Positions 45,636 to 56,096 of a stretch of DNA of 64,000 nucleotides are shown here, in pieces. Under the pieces are notes generated by a model. The model did not search any database and was not told where the DNA came from. It saw nothing but the letters and a program-made list of their open reading frames with translations. The stretch is from Coleofasciculus sp. FACHB-1120. GTDB taxonomy: Bacteria; Cyanobacteriota; Cyanobacteriia; Cyanobacteriales; FACHB-T130. Within the stretch, counting starts at the first letter, position 1; each line of letters opens with the position of its first letter. Position numbers and translations under genes: made by a program. The stretch covers positions 1 through 64,000 of the forward strand of contig NZ_JACJTV010000030.1 in assembly GCF_014698845.1 (NCBI RefSeq), given 5' to 3'.

Positions 45636-45807
45636 TCATTCAGAGGATTTTGCCAAGGGTTTCCTAGCGACAAACAAATAGTTTTGACAGACTACAGAGA
45701 AAGGATATGCCAAAATGTCGTCTAGAAAATCCCAACTCCATGCCAGCGGTGGGAAATTTGCGATCGCTTTTGGAAATGCGCCCCAGATATTTCTAGGTAG
45801 AAAACCA
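45636..45807 (-). pseudogene. C-terminal fragment of the IS1-split methyltransferase
   Basis: Read on the minus strand from the IS1 boundary, the frame continues the interrupted methyltransferase: LPRNIWGAFPKAIANFPP, then PFSVVCQNYLFVARKP, ending at TGA 45636-45638. Joining 47219-46589 to 45799-45636, that is removing IS1 and one 8-bp duplication, gives an uninterrupted frame of 264 codons plus stop. The strand ending in QNYLFVARKP is the usual last beta-strand of this methyltransferase fold. Confidence 0.88.
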
Positions 45808-45858
45808 GGTAGTCCTAAAGATGTAAGGATAAGAAGGTAGAGTTACTGCTGTTGTTCG

Positions 45859-46170
45859 ATGTCCAATCCCCATCCTACTTGTCCTGCTTGTGAGTCTACT
45901 CATACCGTGAAAAATGGGAAAATTCACAACGGCAAACAGAACTTCAAGTGCCGTGAGTGTGGCAGACAATTTGTGCAAGACCCGCAGAACAAGATCATTG
46001 ACCAAACTACTAAAACCCTGATTGACAAACTGCTGTTGGAGAAGATTCCGTTAGCTGGAATTGCTAGAGTGACGGGTGTTTCAGAACCCTGGCTCCAGAG
46101 CTATGTCAATGGGAAATACGAAGCGATTCCCCGACAAGTCGAGGTATCGGCTAAAAAAAGGGGCGCTTGA
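45859..46170 (+). CDS. insA: IS1 InsA-like protein
   Basis: A 103-residue N-terminal half of IS1 transposase. The zinc finger is visible as CPACESTHTVKNGK, then KCRECGRQF, followed by a helix-turn-helix region (KIPLAGIARVTGVSEPWLQSY). A run of seven A residues (46153-46159) shortly before its stop is the expected site for -1 ribosomal frameshifting into insB, which would make the InsAB transposase. The stop overlaps the insB frame. Confidence 0.88.
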   Translation: MSNPHPTCPACESTHTVKNGKIHNGKQNFKCRECGRQFVQDPQNKIIDQTTKTLIDKLLLEKIPLAGIARVTGVSEPWLQSYVNGKYEAIPRQVEVSAKKRGA

Positions 46171-46581
46171 CGATTCAATGCGACGAGATGTGGTCATTTG
46201 TGGCTAATAAGGGCAACAAGCAATGGATTTGGTTAGCATTAGATGTCAATACCCGAGAAATTGTCGGCGTGTACGTCGGTGATCGCTCTCGTGAGGGTGC
46301 CCAAGGATTATGGGACAGCTTGCCAGGGGTGTATCGACAGTGTGCCGTCTCCTATACCGATTTCTGGTCTGCCTACAATGAGGTTTTCCCCAGCCAACGA
46401 CATTGCTAGTGTGGGCAAGGACAGTGGTCAAACAAGCTTAATTGAGCGCTTCAATTGCACCTTACGGCAGCGAGTATCCCGGTTAGTGAGAAAGACGTTG
46501 TCGTTTTCCAAGAAGTTAGAGAATCATGTTGGTGCAGTGTGGCACTTTGTCCACTACTACAATGCATCCTTACATCTTTAG
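46167..46581 (+). pseudogene. insB: IS1 InsB catalytic half, broken by a frameshift
   Basis: The first part (TIQCDEMWSFVANKGNKQW, then DRSREGAQGLWDSLPG and YTDFWSAYNEVFPSQRH) holds the first catalytic acids of the DDE domain, and stops at TAG 46407-46409. One base shifted, the frame continues ASVGKDSGQTSLIERFNCT, then LRQRVSRLVRKTLSFSKKLE, to the right inverted repeat. A single-base gain near 46404 separates them, so this copy cannot make full transposase unless a second slippage occurs. It could still be moved in trans. Confidence 0.85.
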
Positions 46582-46583
46582 GA

Positions 46584-47219
46584 CTACCGAAAACCATAAC
46601 GCTGGACTTCTAGAACCTCAAATCCGGTTTCTTGGCAAAGCGTTTTGATTGACTGGCGAGTATAACGATATTGATGATGGTATTTGTGGGGCAAGCGGGA
46701 AGCGATCGCTTCAATCAGACTAAACTGATTCGGGAAATGGTAACAGATAAAAACGCCACCTGGTTGGAGCAAGCGGAATATTTCCCGTAAGCTGGTAATT
46801 TCATTTCCTCCAGTCTCTCTGACATGCTCTAAAACCCCTACAGAGACAATTGCCTTGAATTTATTATCTGGATAGGGAATGGCTGTTGGATCTTCAGCAC
46901 TCCCTTTTCTAAATTCATAAGTTGAGCTGTTAAGAGTTTCCCGAACACAAAAGTCCTCAAAGGCAAATCCAAAGGTTTTATAGCCAGCCTTTACTAAAAA
47001 GTAAGAAAAATGACCGTTCCCACAACCCCAATCTAATACTTCATTTCCGGTTGGAACATATTTAAAAAAAATTCTATATAGCCGAAGATATTGATTAGCG
47101 CTAACTAAGCTTCTAAATTGCCACAAACTACAATTGCTATTTTGCTCTTGAATCTTTATTAGCTGATGGGTGACGTTATTAATGTTTAAGTTACTCACAG
47201 TTGCTATTTTATTAGACAT
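46584..47219 (-). pseudogene. SAM-dependent methyltransferase interrupted by IS1 (N-terminal part)
   Basis: 211 residues remain of a class I methyltransferase. The SAM loop is EVLDWGCGNGHFSYFLVKAG near residues 60-79, then VSVGVLEHVRETGGNEI and EIFRLLQPGGVFICYHFPNQ. The frame ends at a TAG formed where IS1 begins, removing about 54 C-terminal residues now lying at 45636-45799. The core fold is nearly complete, so residual activity is possible, but the last strands are lost. The original substrate is unknown; cyanobacterial relatives often sit with sugar or lipid modification genes. Confidence 0.9.
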
Positions 47220-47281
47220 TTTATATAAAATACTTTGCTATTTTAAGCTACATTTTCCTTGGGAATTTTAGACAATCTTAT

Positions 47282-47314
47282 AAAAAAATCCCCTACCCGA
47301 AGGCAGGGGATTTT
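47282..47314 (-). terminator. Terminator of the psaA-psaB operon
   Basis: AAAATCCCCT and AGGGGATTTT form a stem with an extra inner CCT/AGG pairing. On the minus strand seven T residues follow. It lies 45 bases past the psaB stop. Confidence 0.85.
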
Positions 47315-47358
47315 ATTTTAATTACCTAAAATGCATCGATTCAGCGAACTACAGGAGA

Positions 47359-49572
47359 TCAACCAAATTTACCAGCAGTGGAGGCAATCAGGAAGGCAGC
47401 GTAGGTCAAGACATAGCCGACTGCAAAGTGAGCTAGACCAACCACACGACCTTGGACGATGGACATAGCAACCGGCTTGTCCTTCCAGCGAACGAGGTTC
47501 GCCAGAGGAGTGCGCTCGTGTGCCCAGACAAGGGTTTCGATCAACTCTTGCCAGTAACCACGCCAAGAGATCAGGAACATGAAGCCAGTCGCCCAAACTA
47601 GGTGTCCGAACAGGAACATCCAGTCCCAAACCGCCAGGTTATTCATGCCGTAGGGGTTATACCCATTGATCAGCTGAGCGGAGTACAGCCAGAGGTAGTC
47701 GCGCAGCCAGCCCATGAGGTAAGTAGAAGACTCATTGAACTGAGCCACGTTGCCTTGCCAAATCCCCAGATGCTTCCAGTGCCAGTAGAAGGTTACCCAA
47801 CCAATGGTATTCAGCATCCAGAACGCAGCGAGGTAGAAGGAATCCCAAGCAGAGAGTTCGCAAGTACCGCCACGACCGGGGCCGTCGCAAGGGAAGGCGT
47901 AGCCGAAGTCCTTTTTATCGGGCATCAGCTTGGAGCCACGAGCATCCAACGCACCCTTGACCAAAACCAGGGTGGTGGTGTGGATGGCGAGGGCGAATGC
48001 ATGGTGAACCAAGAAATCGCCAGGGCCAATTGTCAAGAACAGAGAGTTGGTGGTGTTGTTGATAGCATCGAGCCAACCGGGAAGCCAAGGCCCACCAGCC
48101 ATCGAGGCAACGCTATCAGGATTAGACAGGAGAGTATCTAAGCCGTATAGGACTTTTCCGTGAGAAGCCTGAATGAACTGGGCAAATACTGGCTCAATCA
48201 GAATCTGCTTTTCGGGAGTCCCGAAGGCAACCACAACATCGTTGTGGACGTACAGACCTAGGGTGTGGAAGCCCAGGAATAGGGAAACCCAGCTCAGGTG
48301 CGAGATGATCGCTTCTTTGTGCTGGAGTACCCGATCGAGGACGTTACCTCTGTTCTGTTCTGGGTCGTAGTCCCGCACCCAGAAGATACCTGCGTGGGCA
48401 AATGCTCCCAGCATCAGGAAACCAGCAATGTACTGGTGGTGTGTGTAGAGCGCTGCTTGAGTTGTGAAGTCCTTCCCGATGAAAGCATAGGGAGGCATCG
48501 CATACATGTGCTGCGCTACCAGGGAAGTAGCAGTTCCCAGCGCTGCCAGGTGTATAGACAACTGGAAGTGTAGAGAATTGTTATAGGTGTCGTACAACCC
48601 TTGGTGAGGCAGGTTGAATTGCCCTTCAGTCTTGGTGCCAAAGAAGTTTTTGGCGTTCAGCATATCTCTGATGCTGTGACCAATCCCAAAGTTAGTCCGG
48701 TACATGTGACCGGCGATGATGAAGATGACTGCGATCGCCAAGTGGTGATGAGCCATATCCGTCAGCCACAGCGATTGTGTCTGGGGATGGAAGCCACCCA
48801 AGAACGTTAGAATCGCTGTTCCAGCACCTTGAGAGGTACCGAATACATGATTAGCAGCCTCTGGGTTCTCAGCGTAGACACCCCAGTTGCCGGTGAAGAA
48901 CGGTCCCAAGCCTGCGGGGTGAGGCAGCGTTGTTAGGAAGTTATCCCAACCTACGTGCTGACCGCGAGATTCGGGAATCGCAACGTGAATCAAGTGACCT
49001 GCCCAAGCCAAGGAGCTAACGCCAAACAGACCTGCCAGGTGGTGGTTCAGCCGAGGCTCGGCACTCTTGAACCAAGAAAGGCTAGGACTGAACTTGGGCT
49101 GTAGGTGCAGCCAGCCTGCAAACAAGAAGATTGCAGACAGGACAATCAGGAACACTGCACCTTGATACAGGTCATTGTTTGACCGCATACCGATGGTGTA
49201 CCACCAGTGGTAGACACCTGAGTAGGCAATATTCACTGGAAAGGTCGCACCACCTTGGGTAAAGGCATCTACTGCCGGTTGACCAAAGTGGGGGTCCCAA
49301 ATCGCATGCGCGATGGGACGGACATTCAACGGATCTTTAATCCACTGTTCAAAATTACCTTGCCAGGCGACGTGGAACAGGAGGCTAGAGGCCCACAAGA
49401 AGATAATTGCCACATGACCGAAGTGAGTAGCGAAAATCTTTTGATAAAGATTTTCTTCTGTCATCCCATCATGGCTTTCAAAGTCGTGAGCCGTTGCAAT
49501 CCCGTACCAGATCCGACGTGTAGTCGGGTCCTGAGCGAGGTCTTGGCTAAATTTGGGGAATTTTGTCGCCAT
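47359..49572 (-). CDS. psaB: Photosystem I P700 chlorophyll a apoprotein A2
   Basis: A 737-residue reaction-centre subunit forming with PsaA the heterodimer that binds P700, the electron chain to the F_X cluster and most antenna chlorophylls. It opens [20 protein letters not shown]. The F_X loop [20 protein letters not shown] supplies two of the four cluster cysteines. Eleven membrane spans and many chlorophyll-ligating histidines ([20 protein letters not shown]) are present. It is co-transcribed with psaA, 81 bases upstream, and ends at a terminator. Confidence 0.98.
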   Translation of the reverse strand: MATKFPKFSQDLAQDPTTRRIWYGIATAHDFESHDGMTEENLYQKIFATHFGHVAIIFLWASSLLFHVAWQGNFEQWIKDPLNVRPIAHAIWDPHFGQPAVDAFTQGGATFPVNIAYSGVYHWWYTIGMRSNNDLYQGAVFLIVLSAIFLFAGWLHLQPKFSPSLSWFKSAEPRLNHHLAGLFGVSSLAWAGHLIHVAIPESRGQHVGWDNFLTTLPHPAGLGPFFTGNWGVYAENPEAANHVFGTSQGAGTAILTFLGGFHPQTQSLWLTDMAHHHLAIAVIFIIAGHMYRTNFGIGHSIRDMLNAKNFFGTKTEGQFNLPHQGLYDTYNNSLHFQLSIHLAALGTATSLVAQHMYAMPPYAFIGKDFTTQAALYTHHQYIAGFLMLGAFAHAGIFWVRDYDPEQNRGNVLDRVLQHKEAIISHLSWVSLFLGFHTLGLYVHNDVVVAFGTPEKQILIEPVFAQFIQASHGKVLYGLDTLLSNPDSVASMAGGPWLPGWLDAINNTTNSLFLTIGPGDFLVHHAFALAIHTTTLVLVKGALDARGSKLMPDKKDFGYAFPCDGPGRGGTCELSAWDSFYLAAFWMLNTIGWVTFYWHWKHLGIWQGNVAQFNESSTYLMGWLRDYLWLYSAQLINGYNPYGMNNLAVWDWMFLFGHLVWATGFMFLISWRGYWQELIETLVWAHERTPLANLVRWKDKPVAMSIVQGRVVGLAHFAVGYVLTYAAFLIASTAGKFG

Positions 49573-49653
49573 AGTCTCCTCAATTATCAGTGCTGAGTGC
49601 TGAGGAGTGAGAGCATCTTACTCTTTACTCAGCACTCGTTACTCAGGCTTAAA

Positions 49654-51912
49654 TCATCCTATTGAAAGGATTCGCGCCTCGAAGAACGCCCATATCGTGA
49701 CGATCGCTCCCAGGAGGAAGTGAGCAACCCCAACAGCCCGACCCTGAATGATGCTCAGAGCGCGAGGCTGAATAGAAGGGGCAACTTTTAACTTATTGTG
49801 AGCCCAAACAATCGACTCAATCAACTCCTGCCAGTAGCCACGACCGCTGAATAGGAACATCAGGCTGAATGCCCACACAAAGTGAGCGCCCAGGAACAGC
49901 AGACCGTAGGCTGAGAGGGCTGTACCGTATGACTGAATCACTTGAGCAGCTTGTGCCCATTGAAAATCACGCAACCAGCCATTGATAGTGATGGCACTCA
50001 TCGCAAAGTTACCTGCGGTGATATGGTCCACCGTGCCATCAGCGTTGACTGTGCCCCACACATCGGATTGCATTTTCCAGCTGAAGTGGTAAACCGCGAT
50101 CGCAATAGTGTTGAACATCCAGAACAGACCCAAGAACACGTGGTCCCAACCAGAAACTTGGCAGGTACCGCCACGACCGGGGCCGTCACAAGGGAAGCGG
50201 AAGCCCAAATTCATCTTGTCTGGAATCAGACGAGAGCTACGGGCAAACAGGAAGCCTTTCAGCAGAATCAGAACAGTGACGTGAATTTGGAAAGCGTGAA
50301 TATGGTGGATCATGAAGTCCGCCGTACCCAGCGCGATTGGCATCATCGCTACTTTGCCGCCTACAGCAACGATACCGCCGCCGAAGGCATAACTTACTGG
50401 TTCTAGCTGGTTAGGTGCTGTGCCGCCAGGAGCCAGAGTGTGCAGGTTTTGCACCCACTGAGCAAACACCGGCTGCAACTGAATCGCCGTATCCGAGAAC
50501 ATATCTTGGGGGCGACCCAAAGCACTCATCGTGTCGTTGTGGATGTACAAGCCAAAGCTGTGGAAGCCTAGGAAGATACAAACCCAGTTGAGGTGGGAAA
50601 TAATTGCATCCCGGTGACGAATCACTCTATCCAGGACGTTGTTCTGGTTCACCACTGGATCGTAATCCCGCACCATGAAAATGGTAGCGTGAGCTGCTCC
50701 GCCAACGATCAAGAATGCCCCAATCCACATGTGGTGAGTGAATATGGACAACTGAGTAGCGTAGTCAGTGGCAAGGTACGGATACGGAGGCATCGCGTAC
50801 ATATGGTGAGCCACGATGATGGTCACAGAACCCAGCATGGCAAGGTTGGTTCCCAACTGCGCGTGCCAGGATGTGGTCATGTTTTCATAGAGACCCTTAT
50901 GACCGTCACCTGTAAAGGGACCTTTGTGGTTCTCTAGAATTTCCCTAATGCTGTGACCAATCCCCCAGTTCGTCCGATACATATGACCGGCGATCAGGAA
51001 GAGTACTGCCAAAGCTAGGTGATGGTGTGCCGTATCTGACAGCCACAATCCACCCGTCTGGGGATTTAAACCGCCTTTGAATGTTAGGAAGTCAGCATAC
51101 TGACCCCAATTCAAAGTCCAGAATGGTGTCAACCCTTGGTTGAAGCTGGGATACAGTTGGGCCATCAAGTCACGGTTCAAGATGAACTCGTGAGGGAGCG
51201 GAATATCTTTGATGGCGACTCCCGCATCCAGGAGCTTGTTGGTGGGCAATGCCACGTGGATTTGGTGAGCAGCCCAAGACAAGCACCCCAGACCCAGCAA
51301 TCCAGCTAGGTGGTGGTTTAGCATTGACTCCACATTCTGGAACCATTCCAGTTTAGGAGCCCGCTTGTGATAGTGGAACCAGCCAGCAAACAGCATCAGA
51401 GCTGCTGCTACCAAGCCACCGATGGCAGTGCAGTACAGCTGGAATGTGTTTGTGAAGCCAGCTGCCCGCCAAACCTGGAACAAGCCGGAGGTGATTTGAA
51501 TCCCGTGGAAGCCACCGCCCACATCGGCATTCAAAATATCTTGACCAACGATAGGCCAAACGACTTGAGCGCTAGGCTTGACGCCTAAAGGATTAGCTAG
51601 CCAAGCTTCGTAGTTTGAAAACTTAGCGCCATGAAAATACATACCGCTTAGCCAGATGAAGATCACGGCTAAGTGACCAAAGTGCGCGGCAAAAATTTTC
51701 CGAGATACGTCTTCTAAGTCACTGGTATGACTATCGAAATCATGCGAGAGGGCGTGAAGGTTCCAAATCCAGGTGGTGGTTTTTGGTCCTTTAGCAAGGG
51801 AGCGGTCGAAATGACCCGGCTGAGACCACTTCTCAAATGAAGTGGGTACTGGATCTTTATCGACAACAACCCTTACTTTTTTCTCCTCTCGCTCCGGAGG
51901 ACTGATTGTCAT
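49654..51912 (-). CDS. psaA: Photosystem I P700 chlorophyll a apoprotein A1
   Basis: A 752-residue partner of PsaB. The frame opens at 51936, but I start at the ATG at 51912, which has AGAGAGGAGAG upstream and begins [20 protein letters not shown], the standard cyanobacterial PsaA N-terminus. The F_X loop is [21 protein letters not shown]700 and antenna histidines are conserved ([39 protein letters not shown]). The long leader (51913-52140) is typical of light-regulated psaAB transcription, though no specific element was identified. Confidence 0.98.
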   Translation of the reverse strand: MTISPPEREEKKVRVVVDKDPVPTSFEKWSQPGHFDRSLAKGPKTTTWIWNLHALSHDFDSHTSDLEDVSRKIFAAHFGHLAVIFIWLSGMYFHGAKFSNYEAWLANPLGVKPSAQVVWPIVGQDILNADVGGGFHGIQITSGLFQVWRAAGFTNTFQLYCTAIGGLVAAALMLFAGWFHYHKRAPKLEWFQNVESMLNHHLAGLLGLGCLSWAAHQIHVALPTNKLLDAGVAIKDIPLPHEFILNRDLMAQLYPSFNQGLTPFWTLNWGQYADFLTFKGGLNPQTGGLWLSDTAHHHLALAVLFLIAGHMYRTNWGIGHSIREILENHKGPFTGDGHKGLYENMTTSWHAQLGTNLAMLGSVTIIVAHHMYAMPPYPYLATDYATQLSIFTHHMWIGAFLIVGGAAHATIFMVRDYDPVVNQNNVLDRVIRHRDAIISHLNWVCIFLGFHSFGLYIHNDTMSALGRPQDMFSDTAIQLQPVFAQWVQNLHTLAPGGTAPNQLEPVSYAFGGGIVAVGGKVAMMPIALGTADFMIHHIHAFQIHVTVLILLKGFLFARSSRLIPDKMNLGFRFPCDGPGRGGTCQVSGWDHVFLGLFWMFNTIAIAVYHFSWKMQSDVWGTVNADGTVDHITAGNFAMSAITINGWLRDFQWAQAAQVIQSYGTALSAYGLLFLGAHFVWAFSLMFLFSGRGYWQELIESIVWAHNKLKVAPSIQPRALSIIQGRAVGVAHFLLGAIVTIWAFFEARILSIG

Positions 51913-52385
51913 GAGGACTCTCCTCTCTCTAGACAAGGAACGAGTTCTGTCCCATTGAAAATTGATTTTAATGGGTAGGAACGCAGGCTGGGAAGAACTG
52001 CTTTCCCCAATTTATGGAATACCCGTTTTAAAGGGTTCTCTGAGAGGAAGGGTTGAAAAACCACACCCTCTATCTTTGTAGATAATAGGACTAGGTTTAC
52101 TGAGTATTTCGAGCCACTTAACAATAATTCAAATTTGGTCAAGTTATTGATGCAACTTAGCTTGCACCTCCATATTTAGTGTTAAAAAGTCAAGAGGGAT
52201 TAAATTTAGTTAACAAAACGCAACTATCAGCTCATTTAAACTCCGTGTCTTCTGGGTTGTCAAAGGCTGAAATTCACGGCATTTCGAGCGGGGTAGTTGA
52301 TGCTTTTGGGCTATAGTTCCCTATGGACAGGTCTCGATATTTTGTTTGATGTTGGTCGCGGAAGGAGTAGGAGTGCGTGTTGGGC
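51913..52385. other. Divergent promoter region, psaA leader and lipoprotein gene upstream
   Basis: 473 bases between psaA (minus) and the lipoprotein gene (plus). The psaA-proximal 150 bases contain GGGTTCTCTGAGAGGAAGGG and similar purine runs, and an AT-rich stretch (52085-52220) suits promoters in both directions. No coding frame or clear operator was seen. Confidence 0.5.
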
Positions 52386-54182
52386 ATGAATCGCCGGTGG
52401 AACCCTGTGAGAACGCTAGTTTCGTTGCTGGTGGCAACTGTTTTGGTGGGGAGTTTAGTCGGTTGTGGCGATCGCGCCCTGACGACCCCATCAGGCACCT
52501 CCAAGCCCTCATCTTCCCTAGGTGGGCAAATCTCAGAGGTCTCTCCTCCTGAGGTCATTCAACAGCTGCGCCCAGATTTGGAGAGTTTTCAGCCTCAAGT
52601 CACCATCCTGAGTCCCCAAACGGATGAAGTTCTTCAAGACACAACAGTAGCAGTGCGACTCCAAGTTCGGGATCTACCCATCTTCAAAGATCCCCAACTC
52701 GGTCTCGGCCCCCATTTACACGTCATCCTGGACAACCAGCCTTACAAAGCTGTTTATGACTTAGAACAGCCCCTCGTCTTTGAAGATTTAGCGCCCGGAA
52801 CCCACACCCTACGGGTTTTTGCCTCCCGTCCCTGGCACGAAAGCTTCAAAAATGAAGGCGCTTACGCTCAAACAACCTTTCACCTTTTCACTAAGACAAC
52901 GGACAACAACCCCAATCCAGGGCAGCCTCTGTTGACCTATAGCCGCCCCACAGGCAGTTATGGAGCTGAGCCAATTATGCTGGACTTCTACCTGACTAAC
53001 GCCCCCCTGCATTTAGTCGCCCAGTCCAATCCCGACGATGAAATTGCTGACTGGCGAGTTCGCGTCACCGTAAATGGTCAAAGCTTTGTCATGGACAGAT
53101 GGCAACCCCTTTACCTCAAAGGGTTTAACTCAGGGAAGAACTGGGTAAAACTGGAATTTCTAGATGAACAAGGAAATCCAGTTACAAACGTCTTCAACAA
53201 CACCGCGCGGGTAATTACCTACGAACCGAAAGGCAAAGATACCCTTTCTAAATTGGTACGTGGGGAACTGTCAGCGGCTGCTGTTCGCGGGATTGTAAAC
53301 CCCAACTACACTGGGAAGACGCCAGTGCCGACGGCAGCCCCTGCACCATCGATTACGCCGACCCCCGAACCATTAGAACTTCCTGCCGTTGAAGAAACAC
53401 CAGCACCGGAGCTGGGTAAAGAAGAACCGACGCCCTCTGAAGTTGAGCCAGCAGCGCCAGCCGAGGCACCCCCAGCGGCAAAACAGTTAGAAAAGCCTCA
53501 AGGTGGATTCTTTAATCGCTTCCGGCGTTCCAAGACCCCTGTTAGCCCAGCGCCTGCACTGCCAGTGCCTGAGGCAATTGAGGAGCCTTCTGTGTTACCC
53601 ACACCAGACAATATTCCTCAACCAGGGACTTTACCAGAGGTAATCGCAAGTCCAGAAGCAAGTCCAGAAGCAATCCCAGAAGTAGAAACGGCTCCATCTA
53701 CGCCCCCAGTACCTCCAGCAGCAAAACAGTTAGAAAAACCCAAAGGGGGATTCTTCAATCGCTTCCGGCGTCCAGATGCAGGTGTTGGCAATCCGGCACC
53801 CAATTTACCGCCCACCCTACCGGAGATAGTCCCATCTCCAATGCCAGAAGAGCCACTTCAGGAAGCACCTCCTCAACCAGAGAGTTCAATACAACCACTG
53901 CCCTCGCCTCAGCCGACAACTTCGGTGCTTCCTGAAGTTGTAAAGCAGAAGACTGAACAGACAACCCAATCGGCTCAAGCAAAACCAAAAGTTGATTTCA
54001 AGGACGTATTGACGCCTAAATCTGCTGCGGCTCCACCGTTACGGATTATCCAAGCTCCCGCTGAGCCAGATATCCCTAGTCGTTTCTTCCAAAAATCACA
54101 ACCGGCAACACCGGAACTAGAAGCCCCAACAGAGGAAAATAATGCAGAGAATGCTCAGCTAGGGGAAGCCGTTACGCCTTAA
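52386..54182 (+). CDS. Pro-rich lipoprotein with two FFNRFRR repeats
   Basis: About 598 residues from the ATG at 52386; a GTG three codons earlier is possible. The signal peptide ends in the lipobox LVGC, with the lipidated cysteine at residue 27. Residues 60-290 are a conserved beta-rich domain (HLHVILDNQPYKAVYDLEQP, APGTHTLRVFASRPWHESFK). The rest is Pro/Ala/Glu-rich with two copies of AAKQLEKP(Q/K)GGFFNRFRR about 85 residues apart. The repeats may be short binding motifs for the cell wall or a partner. I do not recognise a function; the domain resembles cyanobacterial proteins of unknown role. Confidence 0.8.
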   Translation: MNRRWNPVRTLVSLLVATVLVGSLVGCGDRALTTPSGTSKPSSSLGGQISEVSPPEVIQQLRPDLESFQPQVTILSPQTDEVLQDTTVAVRLQVRDLPIFKDPQLGLGPHLHVILDNQPYKAVYDLEQPLVFEDLAPGTHTLRVFASRPWHESFKNEGAYAQTTFHLFTKTTDNNPNPGQPLLTYSRPTGSYGAEPIMLDFYLTNAPLHLVAQSNPDDEIADWRVRVTVNGQSFVMDRWQPLYLKGFNSGKNWVKLEFLDEQGNPVTNVFNNTARVITYEPKGKDTLSKLVRGELSAAAVRGIVNPNYTGKTPVPTAAPAPSITPTPEPLELPAVEETPAPELGKEEPTPSEVEPAAPAEAPPAAKQLEKPQGGFFNRFRRSKTPVSPAPALPVPEAIEEPSVLPTPDNIPQPGTLPEVIASPEASPEAIPEVETAPSTPPVPPAAKQLEKPKGGFFNRFRRPDAGVGNPAPNLPPTLPEIVPSPMPEEPLQEAPPQPESSIQPLPSPQPTTSVLPEVVKQKTEQTTQSAQAKPKVDFKDVLTPKSAAAPPLRIIQAPAEPDIPSRFFQKSQPATPELEAPTEENNAENAQLGEAVTP

Positions 54183-54425
54183 AGACTTCCTAGGAATCAA
54201 TAAATCGGTCTTAACAATAGATGTAAGGGGCACGGGCTTTGTCCTTGCCCCTAGGAGGGTGGATGAATCTTTTTTCTGAAAGTCCCTTACATAACTTGCC
54301 GTTTCACGAATGCGTCTCGATATACCGGCAATTCCCACCGATAACCTTTAACCGAACAGGATTAGCTTTACAACATACTTCGTGAGGAGCGGCTTTGTTC
54401 CTGTTGCGGTCAGTAAAAAGGAGAC

Positions 54426-55952
54426 ATGATGACGCCCCGTGTTAGAGCGCCAGAATTCCCCCAGAAACAAACCTGGTTAAATACAGACCGTCCCCTTTCC
54501 CTGCGGGAATTAAAAGGACGAGTGGTAATTCTTGACTTTTGGACGTATTGCTGTATCAACTGCCTGCACGTACTGCCAAAGTTGAAGTACCTGGAGCAAA
54601 AATACAAAGATAGCCTTACGGTGATTGGCGTCCACTCTGCCAAATTTGACAACGAAAAAGAGGTGGAAAACATCCGTCAGGCAGTTCTGCGTTACGACAT
54701 TGAGCATCCAGTCGTTGTTGATAGCAATTTTGCTATTTGGAGCGAGTATGCCGTCCGTGCCTGGCCCACCTTGATGATGATTGACCCAGAAGGTTACGTC
54801 ATTGGCTGTGTATCTGGGGAAGGGGATCGGGATGTTGTAGAGGAACTGGTTTTGCAACTGATTCAACAACACCAAGAGCGAGGAACGATTAATTTTCAAG
54901 AAATCAGCCTTATTTTAGAAAAACAGCGGCAACCGCTGGTAACGCCGTTGGCTTTTCCCGGTAAAGTGTTAGCGGATGAAGCAAGCGATCGCCTGTTCAT
55001 CTCTGACTCCGGACATCACCGGATTGCGATCGCTACCCTTTCCGGGAAAGTGATACATATCGTTGGCACTGGCAAACAAGGCTTAACCGATGGCTCCTTT
55101 ACCGACGCTCAGTTTTTCGCTCCCCAAGGCATGGCACTCGACGCAGAAAATGACATTCTCTATGTTGCCGATACCGAAAATCATGCCCTGCGACAGATTG
55201 ACCTGAAGAATCAAAAGGTGGAAACAATTGCCGGGACTGGCGAACAAAGCTATCACCTTCGCCCCTACAGGGGTACGGCACGAGAAACACCGCTCAATTC
55301 TCCTTGGGATTTAGAAAAAGTAGGAAATCGCTTGTTTATTGCGATGGCGGGACTCCACCAAATCTGGGAAATGCAGATGGAAACCGGCATCATTGGTACC
55401 TACGCAGGGATTGGTGCAGAATCATGCGTCGATGGAAATCTTGACGAATCTGCCTTTTCCCAACCCAGCGGCATTACCACCGACGGACAAGAGTTGTACG
55501 TTGCCGACAGCGAAATTAGCTCAATCCGTGGCGTCGGATTGGGTGAAAAGGCTCAGGTACGAACAATCTGCGGCAGTGGTGAACTATTTGGGTTTGGGGA
55601 TATCGATGGTGAAGGCTTTGAGGTTCGGCTCCAGCATTGTTTAGGCATTGAATACGCCCATAATTGCCTCTGGGTTGCTGATAGCTACAACCACAAAATT
55701 AAGCGAGTTGACCCAAAGACTGGCATTTGCATCACAGTTTTGGGGGATAGGACGGCAGGGAACCAAGATGGTCAAGGCACCAGCACCCGATTTTATGAGC
55801 CATCAGGAGTGAGTGGGATTAGCTCTCATTTATACATTGCCGACACCAATAACCATGCTATCCGTCGTGTCGATGTTGCTACTCTGGAAGTGACAACCTT
55901 GAAATTTCCGGGGTTGTGCGCGCCAGACGCCTGTATTCCTACCAGTGATTAA
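54426..55952 (+). CDS. Thioredoxin-like / NHL-repeat protein (NHLRC2-like)
   Basis: A 508-residue two-domain protein. Residues 1-150 are a TlpA-like thioredoxin fold with VVILDFWTYCCINCLHVLP, so the redox pair is Cys43 and Cys46 (CINC), and the cis-proline in VRAWPTLMMID. From about 175 to the end there are five or six NHL repeats (RLFISDSGHHRIAIATLSGK, ILYVADTENHALRQIDL, LYIADTNNHAIRRVDV) forming a beta-propeller. The layout matches NHLRC2-type proteins from bacteria to animals. No signal peptide is seen. AAAAAGGAG lies just before the start. Its redox partner is unknown. Confidence 0.92.
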   Translation: MMTPRVRAPEFPQKQTWLNTDRPLSLRELKGRVVILDFWTYCCINCLHVLPKLKYLEQKYKDSLTVIGVHSAKFDNEKEVENIRQAVLRYDIEHPVVVDSNFAIWSEYAVRAWPTLMMIDPEGYVIGCVSGEGDRDVVEELVLQLIQQHQERGTINFQEISLILEKQRQPLVTPLAFPGKVLADEASDRLFISDSGHHRIAIATLSGKVIHIVGTGKQGLTDGSFTDAQFFAPQGMALDAENDILYVADTENHALRQIDLKNQKVETIAGTGEQSYHLRPYRGTARETPLNSPWDLEKVGNRLFIAMAGLHQIWEMQMETGIIGTYAGIGAESCVDGNLDESAFSQPSGITTDGQELYVADSEISSIRGVGLGEKAQVRTICGSGELFGFGDIDGEGFEVRLQHCLGIEYAHNCLWVADSYNHKIKRVDPKTGICITVLGDRTAGNQDGQGTSTRFYEPSGVSGISSHLYIADTNNHAIRRVDVATLEVTTLKFPGLCAPDACIPTSD

Positions 55953-56096
55953 AATAAGAGACAAGACATAAGGATTTTAGATTTTGGATTGTAGAAGACT
56001 TATCGCGATCGCGTCTTATCAGTAGCCACTTCCAGCAATTTATTTATGGCGACCTTCAAGTGAAATACTCTTACACGACACTCGCGTGCCTCTACT

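Larger units (their letters stand above)
45808..46588 (+). mobile_element. IS1-family insertion sequence, 781 bp, complete ends
   Basis: Perfect 23-bp terminal inverted repeats at 45808-45830 and 46566-46588 (outermost bases GGTAGTCCTAAAGATG), flanked by a perfect 8-bp target duplication GAAAACCA (45800-45807 and 46589-46596). It encodes insA and a frameshifted insB. The perfect duplications indicate a recent insertion. It splits a methyltransferase gene on the opposite strand. Confidence 0.95.
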
